Of a stretch of DNA of 59,048 nt, positions 42,084 to 50,461 are shown piece by piece; the first letter of the stretch is position 1; the number at the start of each line of letters is the position of its first letter. Both the position numbers and the translations under genes were made by a program. The DNA is from Bacillus infantis (GTDB lineage: Bacteria > Bacillota > Bacilli > Bacillales > Cytobacillaceae), in contig NZ_JAIVAP010000026.1 of NCBI RefSeq assembly GCF_020171945.1, forward strand, positions 1 through 59,048. The letters are read 5' to 3'. Below the pieces are notes generated by a model, which had not been told where the DNA came from, searched no databases, and worked only from the letters and a program-made list of their open reading frames with translations.

Positions 42084-44315
42084 ATGAGATTTTTCGCCAG
42101 GAATTATTCCATGCTGGTATGGATTTTTATATTATGTTTCATATTTTTAGTAGATGAAGCTATTAAAACAGCCCTTGCCTATTATTTTCCTCAACGGAAC
42201 TTTTGGGTGTTCGAATTGATCCATACAGTGATCAGCGCAGGGCTCTTAATTGTATTGTTCCTCATTTTTATTCAAAAAGGCATCCAGAAAACGACAGCCG
42301 AGCTGAGAAAAAGCAATCAAAGGCTTAACAATATTTTTGATACCCTGGATGTCGCCATCTGGCATCATAATATGAAGAGCGGCAGCCTGATGATCACCTC
42401 CGGAATTGAAAAGCTGTATGGCTTTCCGCGGGAATCGTTTTATAATGATCATGATTTATGGAGAAAAGTCATCCATCCGAATGATGTATCAGTCCTGAAA
42501 GAACGGGAACAAAGAGTTGAACAGGGAGAACCGGTTGTAAGTGTATACCGGATCATCCGCCCTGAAGGGGGAATCCGGTGGATCCAGGACCGCGGAATCC
42601 CTGTTCTTGATAAAAAAGGCAGGCTGATTGAATTTTCAAGCGTCTTGTTTGATGTCACAGACAGGAAAGAAAGTGAGGACCGCTACCGCGGCCTTGTTGA
42701 GCTGTCTCCTGATTTCATTGGCGTTATTTCCGGGAATGTCATTGTTTATATCAATGAAGCAGGATGCAGGCTGATCGGCGCCTCCAGTAAAGAACAGCTT
42801 CTTGGGAAGCCTATTATTAACTTTGTTAATAAAGAGGCGACCTATGAAATTTATAATACGCTGCTGGCAGCAGACAGCGATGCGGCTGGGAAGAGGCGCT
42901 TTGAGGTGCAGGCGAAAAGGCTTGATGGCGTCCTTGTTGATGTGGAAGTATCCTCCATGCCGATCCGGTACGGCGGCAAAGCAGCTGTCCAGGTCATTGG
43001 CCGGGATATTACTGAACGGAAAAAGTCTGAAAGGACCATGGAGTATATGGCCTTTTATGACACATTGACAGGCCTGCCGAACCGGAATGAAATCATGAGG
43101 CGGCTGCAGGATATTTTAAACAGCGGAAAAGAGAAAGCGGCGGTTTTATTCCTGGACTTGGACCGCTTTAAAATTATCAATGATACAAAAGGCCATTCTA
43201 CTGGCGATCTGCTCCTTAAGAAGGCGGGGATCCGCCTGGAGGATACGGTAGGGAGCCTCGGGCTTGTAGCCAGGCAGGGCGGTGATGAATTCATCATCCT
43301 TTTTGAAGAAAAGGAAAAGCACCAGATAGAAGGGGCAGCGAGGGCAATCATCGAGCAGTTCAACAAGCCCTTCATCCTTGAAGGGGAAGAGTTTTTTATC
43401 ACTCCCAGCGTAGGCATCAGTCTATATCCTGAGCATGGCACTGATCAGGAAACGCTGATCAAGCATGCGGATACAGCCATGTATTTGGCTAAGGAGAGGG
43501 GAAAGAATAATTTTCAATTCTACACCTCTTCCCTTGAGGGGCTGTCCTCCCGAAAAATGGCTTTGGAGAATGGATTGCGCAAAGCGCTTGACCGCGGAGA
43601 GCTTCTGCTTCATTACCAGCCGCAGATAGATTTGAAGACGGGGAAGCTGAAAGGGACGGAGGCGCTCGTACGCTGGCAGCGTCCGGATGGAGGGCTTGTA
43701 CCTCCCGGGGAATTCATACCGCTGGCAGAAGAGACCGGCCTGATTGTGCCGATGGGAAAATGGATCCTGCGGACAGCATGCGAACAGCATAAGCGCTGGA
43801 AAGAGGAGGGAGCCGGATCGGTGCCGATAGCAGTCAATATATCAGTCCGGCAGCTTGAAGATCCAGAATTCATCATGTATGTAAAATCGGTTCTGTCTTC
43901 CTGCGATATTGAGCCCGGCTGCCTGGAGCTGGAGATAACAGAAAGCATCATGCAGAATATCGAAAAGGCGACTGTGGCCCTGAATGAATTAAAAAAGATT
44001 GGCATCAGGCTTTCCATTGATGATTTCGGAAAAGGCTATTCTTCATTGAGCTATTTGAAGCACCTGCCGATCGACACCATTAAGATTGATAAGTCGTTCG
44101 TAGACGATATACTGGATCCAGCCCAAAACGGGTCGCTTGTGAAGGCCATAATCGATATGGGGTTAAATTTGCATTTCAGTGTAGTCGCTGAAGGCATTGA
44201 ACATAAAGAACAGGCAGAGTTTCTGCTGAAAAACAATTGCCCGGTTGGCCAGGGATACTATTTTAGCAGGCCTGTGACAGGGGAAGACTTTAAGGAGTTC
44301 ATTAAAAGTTTATAA
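42084..44315 (+). CDS. PAS-PAS-GGDEF-EAL cyclic-di-GMP enzyme
   Basis: A 743-residue signalling protein. Two spans lie at residues 10-30 and 43-68. PAS 1 is at about 80-195 (WIQDRGIPVLDKKGRLIEFSSV and DVTDRKESE at its end) and PAS 2 at about 200-315 (ending RDITERKKSE). GGDEF is at about 325-485 with loop RQGGDEF, and EAL at about 500-740 with EALVRW, ELEITES, DDFGKGYSS and the catalytic Glu/Asp cluster. Both catalytic halves look intact. The RxxD inhibitory site before GGDEF is absent (GSLG instead). It could make and degrade cyclic di-GMP depending on the PAS signal. AGGAG precedes the ATG. Confidence 0.9.
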   Translation: MRFFARNYSMLVWIFILCFIFLVDEAIKTALAYYFPQRNFWVFELIHTVISAGLLIVLFLIFIQKGIQKTTAELRKSNQRLNNIFDTLDVAIWHHNMKSGSLMITSGIEKLYGFPRESFYNDHDLWRKVIHPNDVSVLKEREQRVEQGEPVVSVYRIIRPEGGIRWIQDRGIPVLDKKGRLIEFSSVLFDVTDRKESEDRYRGLVELSPDFIGVISGNVIVYINEAGCRLIGASSKEQLLGKPIINFVNKEATYEIYNTLLAADSDAAGKRRFEVQAKRLDGVLVDVEVSSMPIRYGGKAAVQVIGRDITERKKSERTMEYMAFYDTLTGLPNRNEIMRRLQDILNSGKEKAAVLFLDLDRFKIINDTKGHSTGDLLLKKAGIRLEDTVGSLGLVARQGGDEFIILFEEKEKHQIEGAARAIIEQFNKPFILEGEEFFITPSVGISLYPEHGTDQETLIKHADTAMYLAKERGKNNFQFYTSSLEGLSSRKMALENGLRKALDRGELLLHYQPQIDLKTGKLKGTEALVRWQRPDGGLVPPGEFIPLAEETGLIVPMGKWILRTACEQHKRWKEEGAGSVPIAVNISVRQLEDPEFIMYVKSVLSSCDIEPGCLELEITESIMQNIEKATVALNELKKIGIRLSIDDFGKGYSSLSYLKHLPIDTIKIDKSFVDDILDPAQNGSLVKAIIDMGLNLHFSVVAEGIEHKEQAEFLLKNNCPVGQGYYFSRPVTGEDFKEFIKSL

Positions 44316-44319
44316 TAAG

Positions 44320-44352
44320 GAAAACCCAAGCCGCAGAAGGGCTTGGGTTTTC
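44320..44352. terminator. bidirectional terminator
   Basis: AAAACCCAAGCC and GGGCTTGGGTTTT (44321-44332, 44339-44351) form a 12-bp stem with T-rich flank on each side, between convergent genes. Confidence 0.85.
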
Positions 44353-44355
44353 TCT

Positions 44356-45099
44356 TTATTTATTTTTGTCTGCATATACAGCCATGCTGTCGCGCATAAA
44401 GCTGGCGAGGCCATCACCGAATTGATCGATATTTCTGGTGAAGCGTTCATCATCGGCATACATCTGTCCGAGCCCCTTAAAGGCGTCCAAAGAATAGCTG
44501 CCCATTTTGTTCAGGAATACATACCATTCTTCAATGGCTTCCTGGGCTTCATCAGAGTCAGGGGCCAAGTGGCGCACTTCCGCGAGACGCCGGTAAATCC
44601 CGTTCATGGAATTTCCCAGTTTCTGCTGTTCTTCCTTTGTCATTTTGGCAATTTTATTATTGGAAGCATCCACGGCTTCGTCTCCCCAGCGTTCACGGGC
44701 TTCCTGCTCATAGGGGCTGGAACTGAAGTCAAAGCCTTCAAATCTTTCTTTATTCGACATGTGTATCTCTCCTTTTGCATGCCTGATCGTTTTATCCAGC
44801 GATGCAATCATCCTATCCAGGCGGCTGCGTTTTTCAAGCAGCATTTCCCGATGCAGCTCAAAAGCTTTCTGCTGGTCAAACGAAGGGCTGCTGATGATAT
44901 CTTTTATTTTCTTCAAAGGGAAGCCAAGCTCTTTGAAAAAGAGGATCTGCTGCAGCGTTTGCAGATTTTCATCGGAGTACAGCCGGTAGCCTGCCTCTGA
45001 GAGCTCATCGGGGACGAGGAGTCCAATTTCATCATAATGATGCAGTGTGCGCACACTGATGCCAGCCAGCCCGGCGGCTTCTTTTACCTTCATGGCCAT
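44356..45099 (-). CDS. MerR-family regulator with TipAS ligand domain
   Basis: A 247-residue transcription activator. Residues 1-70 are the MerR winged helix (MKVKEAAGLAGISVRTLHHYDEIGLLVPDELSEAGYRLYSDENLQTLQQ), 75-115 the dimerisation helix and about 125-245 a TipAS drug-binding domain. The nearest known type is B. subtilis Mta / Streptomyces TipA, which activate multidrug-export genes on binding of thiopeptides or other ligands. The promoter upstream has a 19-base spacer, as MerR proteins require, so autoregulation is likely. No efflux gene is adjacent on this side; the MFS gene at 46111 belongs to the YtcD locus. Confidence 0.85.
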   Translation of the reverse strand: MAMKVKEAAGLAGISVRTLHHYDEIGLLVPDELSEAGYRLYSDENLQTLQQILFFKELGFPLKKIKDIISSPSFDQQKAFELHREMLLEKRSRLDRMIASLDKTIRHAKGEIHMSNKERFEGFDFSSSPYEQEARERWGDEAVDASNNKIAKMTKEEQQKLGNSMNGIYRRLAEVRHLAPDSDEAQEAIEEWYVFLNKMGSYSLDAFKGLGQMYADDERFTRNIDQFGDGLASFMRDSMAVYADKNK

Positions 45100-45123
45100 T
45101 GTTCCGGCCTCCCTTCAACAATT

Positions 45124-45154
45124 ACTTTAAAGTATTACGCAGCGTGAGAGTCAA
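45124..45154 (-). promoter_or_regulatory. MerR-type promoter with 19-bp spacer
   Basis: On the minus strand TTGACT (plus 45149-45154), a 19-base spacer and TAAAGT (plus 45124-45129). The over-long spacer containing an ACGCTGCGT dyad is the usual architecture for control by MerR proteins, which untwist the DNA. It lies 24 bases upstream of the MerR-family gene. Confidence 0.65.
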
Positions 45155-45203
45155 CATGTAAAATTAAAAAAATTTATAAAGAGGCACAATAAAAAAAAGG
45201 CCC

Positions 45204-45565
45204 GCAGCGGCTAGCCCCTCGAGTCATAAGCCACTTCAGGATTGAAGGCAAAGAACGCCTTCTATCCTGAAGCGTCTTATGCTGGGCCCACAGGATGTGG
45301 GTCATGCAGGCGTTGCCACAGGACGTGGCGTCTTTAGCCTGCGTTCCTAAATTTCTGTGCAAGCGCCCTCCGCATTTCTATTTGTCCAGCTCCAGCGGCT
45401 AGAGCCTCGAGTCATAAGCCACACCAGAATTAAAGGCAAAGAACGCCTTTTATTCTGGCGCGTCTTATGCTGGGCCCACAGGATGTGGGTCATGCAGGCG
45501 TTGCCACAGGACGTGGCGTCTTTAGCCTGCGTTCCTAAATTCTGGGCAAGCCGCTTCCGCTTTTC
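45204..45565. repeat. two tandem copies of a structured 188-bp element
   Basis: Copies start at about 45204 and 45392 (period 188) and share long identical blocks: CTCGAGTCATAAGCC and CGTCTTATGCTGGGCCCACAGG, GGCGTTGCCACAGGACGTGGC and others. In copy 1, CATAAG (45225-45230) pairs with CTTATG (45276-45281) and encloses CTTCAGGAT/ATCCTGAAG plus AAGGC/GCCTT. In copy 2 the arm is CACCAGAAT/ATTCTGGCG plus AAAGGC/GCCTTT, keeping pairing by changes on both sides. A separate CCCACA/TGTGGG hairpin follows. I recall such elements in Bacillus intergenic DNA. No CDS is claimed in this stretch. Confidence 0.75.
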
Positions 45566-45939
45566 TATTTCAATTTATCGTTCAGTATGCTTTCTTCCAG
45601 AACGGAAAATTTATCGCCATAGACTTTGGTGATATGCCGTTCTCCCCAGGCGCATAGGGAATCAAGGATGCTTTCAAGTGATTGGCCGTATTCGCTGAGC
45701 TCGTATTCAACCTTGGGGGGAACCTGGTTGTATACGATCCTGTTGATGACACCGTCCTCCTCAAGCTCGCGAAGCTGCTGGGTGAGCATTTTCTGCGTGA
45801 TATTCGGCATAAGCCGCTTCAGCTCGCTCGTCCGTTTCTTCCCATGGGTCAGGTGGCAGAGAATCACAGTCTTCCATTTGCCGCCGATTACTTCCAGGGT
45901 GGCTTCCACCGATATATTGTATTTCTTTTTCTCCATCAT
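45565..45939 (-). CDS. ytcD: HxlR/DUF24-family regulator YtcD
   Basis: A 124-residue winged-helix regulator of the HxlR (DUF24) type: SVEATLEVIGGKWKTVILCHLTHGKKRTSELKRLMPNITQKMLTQQLRELEEDGVINR is the whole DNA-binding unit. A Cys near residue 27 (VILCHL) and another in the C-terminal helix (LDSLCAWGERH) could be redox- or electrophile-reactive, as in YodB and CatR. It is divergent from the MFS and aldo-keto reductase genes exactly as B. subtilis ytcD is from ytbDE, hence the symbol. ATG 45939 has AGGAG 5 bases upstream. Confidence 0.8.
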   Translation of the reverse strand: MMEKKKYNISVEATLEVIGGKWKTVILCHLTHGKKRTSELKRLMPNITQKMLTQQLRELEEDGVINRIVYNQVPPKVEYELSEYGQSLESILDSLCAWGERHITKVYGDKFSVLEESILNDKLK

Positions 45940-45956
45940 GATCACTCCTGTTTCAT

Positions 45957-46043
45957 AGGCACCAAAAAGTGCCTACAGAACTTTTCGGTTCCTATAGCAC
46001 TATAAAGTACGTACTTTTCAAAAGGAACGCTATATCCCATAAT
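45957..46043. promoter_or_regulatory. divergent control region of ytcD and ytbDE
   Basis: The perfect 14-base palindrome AAAGTACGTACTTT (46004-46017) overlaps the edge of a plus-strand promoter (TTTTCA 46015-46020, 17-base spacer, CATAAT 46038-46043). It also lies just after TTGAAA on the minus strand. A second dyad, AGGCAC/GTGCCT (45957-45974), lies in the ytcD leader. The palindrome is a good candidate for the YtcD operator. Confidence 0.5.
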
Positions 46044-46110
46044 AGCATTTGCCGGCAGGAAATTGCTATACTCATAAAATTTTCATAGATAGGAATAGGA
46101 GGAGAAAAGT

Positions 46111-47319
46111 ATGCCATCTGGCAAAACGAGTTTGCTTCCGCTGCTTGCACTGGCAGTCAGTGCATTTGCAATCGGAACAACTGAGTTCATTTCAGTCGGG
46201 CTGCTGCCGATGATTGCGGAAGATTTGAGTATTCCCGTCACCACAGCAGGGCTGACTGTTTCTATATATGCACTGGGAGTCATGTTTGGAGCGCCGGTCC
46301 TTACCGCGCTCACAGCTAAAATGTCCCGCAAAGCACTTTTGCTTTGGATCATGGTGGTATTCATAGCGGGGAATATCATTGCCGCTGTTTCAGGCAGCAT
46401 AGGCATTCTCCTTGCAGCGAGAATTATTTCGGCCCTGAGCCACGGGGTGTTCATGTCCATCGGCTCTACCATTGCCGCCGATTTAGTGCCGAAGGATAAG
46501 AGGGCAAGCGCCATCTCAATCATGTTTACAGGTCTGACTGTTGCCACAGTAACAGGCGTTCCGTTTGGGACATTCCTCGGCCAGCAGTTTGGATGGAGAT
46601 TTGCTTTTATGGCCATTGTCGTGATTGGCGTCATTGCCTTTATTGCCAACAGCATACTTGTGCCGAAAAACCTTTCAAAAGGCTCTAAAGCTGCATTCGG
46701 GGATCAGATTAAACTGATCACGAACGGCAGGCTGCTGCTGGTTTTCATTATTACTGCGCTTGGATATGGCGGCACATTCGTTGTGTTTACGTATCTATCA
46801 CCGCTGCTGCAGGAAGTGACCGGCTTTAAAGCTGGTACAGTGGCTGCCATATTGCTTCTATATGGAATTGCCATTGCGATAGGAAATATGGCCGGCGGCC
46901 GCCTGGCGAACAAAAATCCGATCAGGGCTCTCTTTTATATGTTCATCATCCAGGCCGTGGTCCTGCTGCTGCTCACATTTGCAGCACCTTATAAAACAGC
47001 AGGCTTAATCGTCATCCTGCTGATGGGGCTGTTTGCCTTTATGAACGTTCCCGGGCTGCAGGTATATGTCGTCATGCTGGCAGAACGGTTTGTCCCCGGA
47101 GCGGTGGATGTTGCTTCTGCCATTAATATAGCAGCCTTCAACGCCGGAATTGCGATTGGCTCTTACTTGGGAGGCATCGTCACAGATTCCATCGGGCTGA
47201 TCCACACACCGTGGATTGGTGCCAGCATGGTGCTTGGCGCTGTCATTCTTACAGGCTGGAGCATGAAGCTGGAAACCCGGGATAGGAAAACAAAAACTAT
47301 CAATGAGGGAGCTGCTTAA
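46111..47319 (+). CDS. ytbD: MFS drug-efflux transporter YtbD
   Basis: A 402-residue transporter with twelve spans of the major facilitator superfamily, AraJ/SotB-like drug:H+ antiporter type. Motif A-like GAPVLTALTAKMSRKAL (57-72) and motif C-like GVPFGTFLGQQFGWRFAF (about 150-167) are present. AGGAGGAG precedes the ATG. Its gene order with ytcD and ytbE is that of the B. subtilis ytcD-ytbDE locus. Substrate unknown; the regulator type points to electrophilic or aromatic compounds. The aldo-keto reductase gene begins 31 bases on. Confidence 0.85.
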   Translation: MPSGKTSLLPLLALAVSAFAIGTTEFISVGLLPMIAEDLSIPVTTAGLTVSIYALGVMFGAPVLTALTAKMSRKALLLWIMVVFIAGNIIAAVSGSIGILLAARIISALSHGVFMSIGSTIAADLVPKDKRASAISIMFTGLTVATVTGVPFGTFLGQQFGWRFAFMAIVVIGVIAFIANSILVPKNLSKGSKAAFGDQIKLITNGRLLLVFIITALGYGGTFVVFTYLSPLLQEVTGFKAGTVAAILLLYGIAIAIGNMAGGRLANKNPIRALFYMFIIQAVVLLLLTFAAPYKTAGLIVILLMGLFAFMNVPGLQVYVVMLAERFVPGAVDVASAINIAAFNAGIAIGSYLGGIVTDSIGLIHTPWIGASMVLGAVILTGWSMKLETRDRKTKTINEGAA

Positions 47320-47350
47320 ACAGTTCCCTGAAAATTAAGGAGGAATAGTG

Positions 47351-48190
47351 ATGATTAAAAGCATTCAAGATAAAACAGTCCTGAATAACGGTGTGGAAAT
47401 GCCATGGATGGGATTGGGCGTATTTAAAGTAGAAGAAGGGCCGGAGCTTGTTAATGCCGTAAAATCAGCAAAGCTTGGTTACCGGAGCATTGACACGGCA
47501 GCCATCTATGGGAATGAAGAGGGTGTCGGACAGGGAATCAGAGAGGGAATTGCAGAAGCAGGCATATCCCGTGAGGACCTTTTTATCACTTCAAAGGTGT
47601 GGACCAGCGATTTAGGCTTCGAATCAACAATCAAGGCGTATGAAACAAGCCTGCAGAAGCTTGGTCTTGAATATCTGGATCTGTACCTTATCCATTGGCC
47701 GGTGGAAGGGAAGTATAAAGATGCATGGCGGGCGCTTGAAACCCTTTATAAAGAAGAAAAAGTAAGAGCTATCGGCGTGAGCAACTTCCAGGTACATCAC
47801 CTGGAGGAATTGTTGAAAGATGCTGATGTCAAGCCGGTGATCAATCAGGTAGAATACCATCCGCGCCTAACCCAGCAGGAAGTAAAAGCATTCTGCCGGG
47901 AAAATGATATCCAGCTTGAGGCGTGGAGCCCGCTTATGCAGGGGCAGCTATTGGACAATGAAATCATTACTAGCATTGCTGAAAAGCATGGCAAATCTGC
48001 AGCTCAGGTCATCCTTCGCTGGGATCTGCAGAATGGTGTCATTACAATCCCAAAATCCACGAAGGAGCACAGGATAGCTGCCAATAGTGCCATATTTGAT
48101 TTTGAGCTATCTGGCGATGAAGTGGAGCAGATCAGTTCACTGAACCAAAATATGCGTGTTGGGCCAGACCCGGATAATTTTGATTTTTAA
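47351..48190 (+). CDS. ytbE: aldo/keto reductase YtbE
   Basis: A 279-residue NADPH-dependent aldo/keto reductase (TIM barrel). The catalytic tetrad is complete: Asp in YRSIDTAAIYGNE with Tyr, Lys in TSKVW, and His in YLIHWP. The C-terminal IPKSTKEHRI binds the cofactor phosphate. It would reduce aldehydes or ketones, including methylglyoxal-like compounds, and in this operon may neutralise what YtbD exports. The start is ATG 47351 with AAGGAGG about 8 bases upstream; a GTG at 47348 precedes it directly. Confidence 0.9.
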   Translation: MIKSIQDKTVLNNGVEMPWMGLGVFKVEEGPELVNAVKSAKLGYRSIDTAAIYGNEEGVGQGIREGIAEAGISREDLFITSKVWTSDLGFESTIKAYETSLQKLGLEYLDLYLIHWPVEGKYKDAWRALETLYKEEKVRAIGVSNFQVHHLEELLKDADVKPVINQVEYHPRLTQQEVKAFCRENDIQLEAWSPLMQGQLLDNEIITSIAEKHGKSAAQVILRWDLQNGVITIPKSTKEHRIAANSAIFDFELSGDEVEQISSLNQNMRVGPDPDNFDF

Positions 48191-48200
48191 TAGGAAAACA

Positions 48201-48230
48201 AAAAGGCCCCGGCAATGTCCGGGGCCTTTT
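48201..48230. terminator. bidirectional terminator
   Basis: AAAAGGCCCCGG and CCGGGGCCTTTT form a 12-bp perfect stem with CAATGT loop, between the convergent ytbE and vWA genes. Confidence 0.9.
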
Positions 48231-48234
48231 CATA

Positions 48235-49662
48235 TCAGTTTTCGTTCTTTAATACCTCATACCATTTATCCTTCCAGGCTTCTACTTTGCTGTTGATATC
48301 ATCTCTTGCCTTTTGTGCTTCTTCTTCTTTTTGTTCGTATAATTCCTTGAAATGTGAGTCGCGGATTTCATGCCTGGTTTCCGCCAGTTCCTCTGCTTCT
48401 TCTGCCGCCTCCGGTGTGATCAGCTCTTCACTCCTCAGGAAGGAAACTGCATTTTCAATCCTGTATTTTTCCCTATCGGAAGCCAATCTGATCGGGGTTG
48501 ATATATCGAGGAGCCTTTCTTTCTGGTCTACCGTCTCATGCAATGGTATTCCCAGCTGGGAGAATATCTGGCCCAGGCTCGGCTTCCATTTTTTCAGCAC
48601 CTGGTCCTCCAGCTCGTCTTTATTCTTTACGGTTGCATAAGTTCCGCCGCCAGCCTCTGCAACCTCCTTTAGCTGTTTTTGCCCTTCGTCATCAACATCA
48701 AAGCCGATGATATTGACCTTTGCCTCAATATTGCTGCCCTGCAGCTTTCGCGCTGCTTCTACAGGGTCACCGTCACAAGTCTCAACCCCATCGCTGACAA
48801 TATAAATGGTGTTTTTATAATCCGTGCTGTTATAAGCGGACAAAAGCTCCCTTGACTTGTCAATCGCTCCTGCCAGAGGGGTCCAGCCGCTTGCCTCAAA
48901 AGAATCCATAGATTGATTAAAGGCAGTCTTCTCATAGGCCCCTAAAGGAAATACCTCCTCAATGCGGCTGCAGGATTCAGCTTTATCTTCATCGCTCCCT
49001 GTCCCTATATGTCCATACGCCATTAAGGAAACGCTGGCATCATCTTCAAGGGAACTGGTAAATTCCTTAATCGCTTCTTTGGCGACTATCATCTTATTGC
49101 CGCCGCTGACGTCAGCTTTCATGCTTCCGCTGGCATCCATCAGGATGACGACATTGGACTTTTGTTCTTTTGCCTGCTGTATCTCATCTTCCCCATCAGG
49201 CAGTTCCGGCATCCCATGACCATGCTCAAAAGAAACAAGGTCGTCATAATAGGATTGATATAAACCTGAACCCAGCTGATAGACGAGATAGTCATATACC
49301 TGGCTGCCGGATAAATCCTTGTGCTCAGAAAAATATGCTTTCATTTCTTTCTCAGCTGCCGGCTGAAGTGTCTGCTCATTAAAATTGGTGTATTTTTTGG
49401 AGTCCCATAGATCCGCAACCTCTATCTCGGGCTCCAGTTTGCCTTCAAGTATCTTTCCGGGCTTCTGGGCAACCATGCCTTCAATATCTTCCGCTGCCTC
49501 CGGTATCTTTTCATCAGAAGCTGTTTCCTGCTCCCTGGCCTCTTCCTGGGGAGCATCATTTTTCTTTTCACCTGAAGCTTTTTCTTCTTCCCCGCTGCAA
49601 GCTGACAGAACCAGAATGCATAGAGCGAATAAGCTTAAAAGGATATGTATTTTTCTTTTCAT
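48235..49662 (-). CDS. von Willebrand A-domain lipoprotein
   Basis: A 475-residue surface lipoprotein with lipobox LSAC (Cys 22) and an acidic linker (23-60). A helical region precedes a vWA domain (about 168-350) with the metal-ion-dependent adhesion site DASGSMK (MIDAS), a Thr in SGWTPLAGAI and an Asp in YIVSDGVETCDGDP. The tail (about 420-475) is a Glu/Lys/Ala-rich coiled coil. Such proteins bind other surface proteins or matrix; this one's ligand is unknown. Close relatives are common in Bacillus. Strong terminator at its end. Confidence 0.85.
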   Translation of the reverse strand: MKRKIHILLSLFALCILVLSACSGEEEKASGEKKNDAPQEEAREQETASDEKIPEAAEDIEGMVAQKPGKILEGKLEPEIEVADLWDSKKYTNFNEQTLQPAAEKEMKAYFSEHKDLSGSQVYDYLVYQLGSGLYQSYYDDLVSFEHGHGMPELPDGEDEIQQAKEQKSNVVILMDASGSMKADVSGGNKMIVAKEAIKEFTSSLEDDASVSLMAYGHIGTGSDEDKAESCSRIEEVFPLGAYEKTAFNQSMDSFEASGWTPLAGAIDKSRELLSAYNSTDYKNTIYIVSDGVETCDGDPVEAARKLQGSNIEAKVNIIGFDVDDEGQKQLKEVAEAGGGTYATVKNKDELEDQVLKKWKPSLGQIFSQLGIPLHETVDQKERLLDISTPIRLASDREKYRIENAVSFLRSEELITPEAAEEAEELAETRHEIRDSHFKELYEQKEEEAQKARDDINSKVEAWKDKWYEVLKNEN

Positions 49663-49782
49663 TTCTCTGCCCTCCTCTTTAGAGATTTTACATTATTTAC
49701 TAAGCAGCTGCCCTTTTTTACCCGAAATCAGGCATTTAGTAACCCGCCTTATTAAAAATATAGGAAAAAAGAGGTCCAGAGA

Positions 49783-49807
49783 GTTTAAACTTTCGAAACA
49801 AGGGAAA
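49783..49807 (+). promoter_or_regulatory. possible sigma-B promoter of the glutathione peroxidase
   Basis: GTTTAA (49783-49788), 13-base spacer, GGGAAA (49802-49807). The -35 hexamer is exact and the -10 matches 4 of 6 bases of the general-stress consensus. It lies 62 bases before the start codon. Confidence 0.45.
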
Positions 49808-49868
49808 TGTCTTTATAGTTATAAAGAACCATTACATAATGACTATACAGATAGATGGGGGAATTACA

Positions 49869-50417
49869 GTGAGTGTTTATCAATTTTCAGCTCCGGCCAT
49901 GAACGGAAGACAAATCTCTCTGGAGGAATACAGGGGCAAGGTAATGCTGATTGTCAATACAGCAAGCCAGTGCGGCTTTACTTTTCAATATCAGGATCTG
50001 CAGAAGCTTTACGACCGCTACAAAGAAAAAGGGCTGGTTATATTGGGGTTTCCTTGCAATCAATTTGATAATCAGGAGCCTGGGAGTGACGAGGAAGTCC
50101 AATCCTTCTGTGAGCTCCGCTATGGTGTATCGTTCCCGATGTTTCAAAAAATGGATGTGCGCGACGGAAATGCCCATCCTTTATTCAATTACCTGACTGC
50201 ACAGAAGCCGTTTGAAGGATTCAATGAGAATCATCCGGTTGCAAAAATCCTCATTCCTCTGTTGAAGGAAAAGCATCCTGAATACCTGTTCGGCGACTCA
50301 ATCAAATGGAACTTCACAAAGTTCCTAGTTGATGGAGAGGGAAATGCGGTGAAAAGGTTTGAGGCTACGACAGATCCGTTCGAGATGGAAGCGGACATAG
50401 AACAGCTGCTGGGCTGA
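49869..50417 (+). CDS. glutathione peroxidase-like thiol peroxidase
   Basis: A 182-residue peroxidase of the thioredoxin fold, called BsaA or Gpx in Bacillus, which reduces hydrogen peroxide and lipid peroxides with thioredoxin or bacillithiol. The peroxidatic Cys lies in NTASQCGFT, with Gln in FPCNQF (also a possible resolving Cys) and Trp/Asn in KWNFTKF completing the tetrad. GTG 49869 is chosen because GGGGGA is 6 bases upstream; ATG 49839 lacks one. Sigma-B-like promoter upstream, terminator downstream. Confidence 0.9.
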   Translation: MSVYQFSAPAMNGRQISLEEYRGKVMLIVNTASQCGFTFQYQDLQKLYDRYKEKGLVILGFPCNQFDNQEPGSDEEVQSFCELRYGVSFPMFQKMDVRDGNAHPLFNYLTAQKPFEGFNENHPVAKILIPLLKEKHPEYLFGDSIKWNFTKFLVDGEGNAVKRFEATTDPFEMEADIEQLLG

Positions 50418-50421
50418 TAGC

Positions 50422-50455
50422 AAAAAGGAGCTCCATTGCCGGAGCTCCTTTTTGT
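50422..50455. terminator. bidirectional terminator
   Basis: AAAAAGGAGCTCC and GGAGCTCCTTTTT form a 13-bp stem between convergent genes. Confidence 0.9.
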
Positions 50456-50461
50456 CTGCAG

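Noticed and set aside
45204-45565. Tandem direct repeat as a CRISPR array
   Set aside because: There are only two copies of 188 bases with no short unique spacers, and no cas genes lie near.
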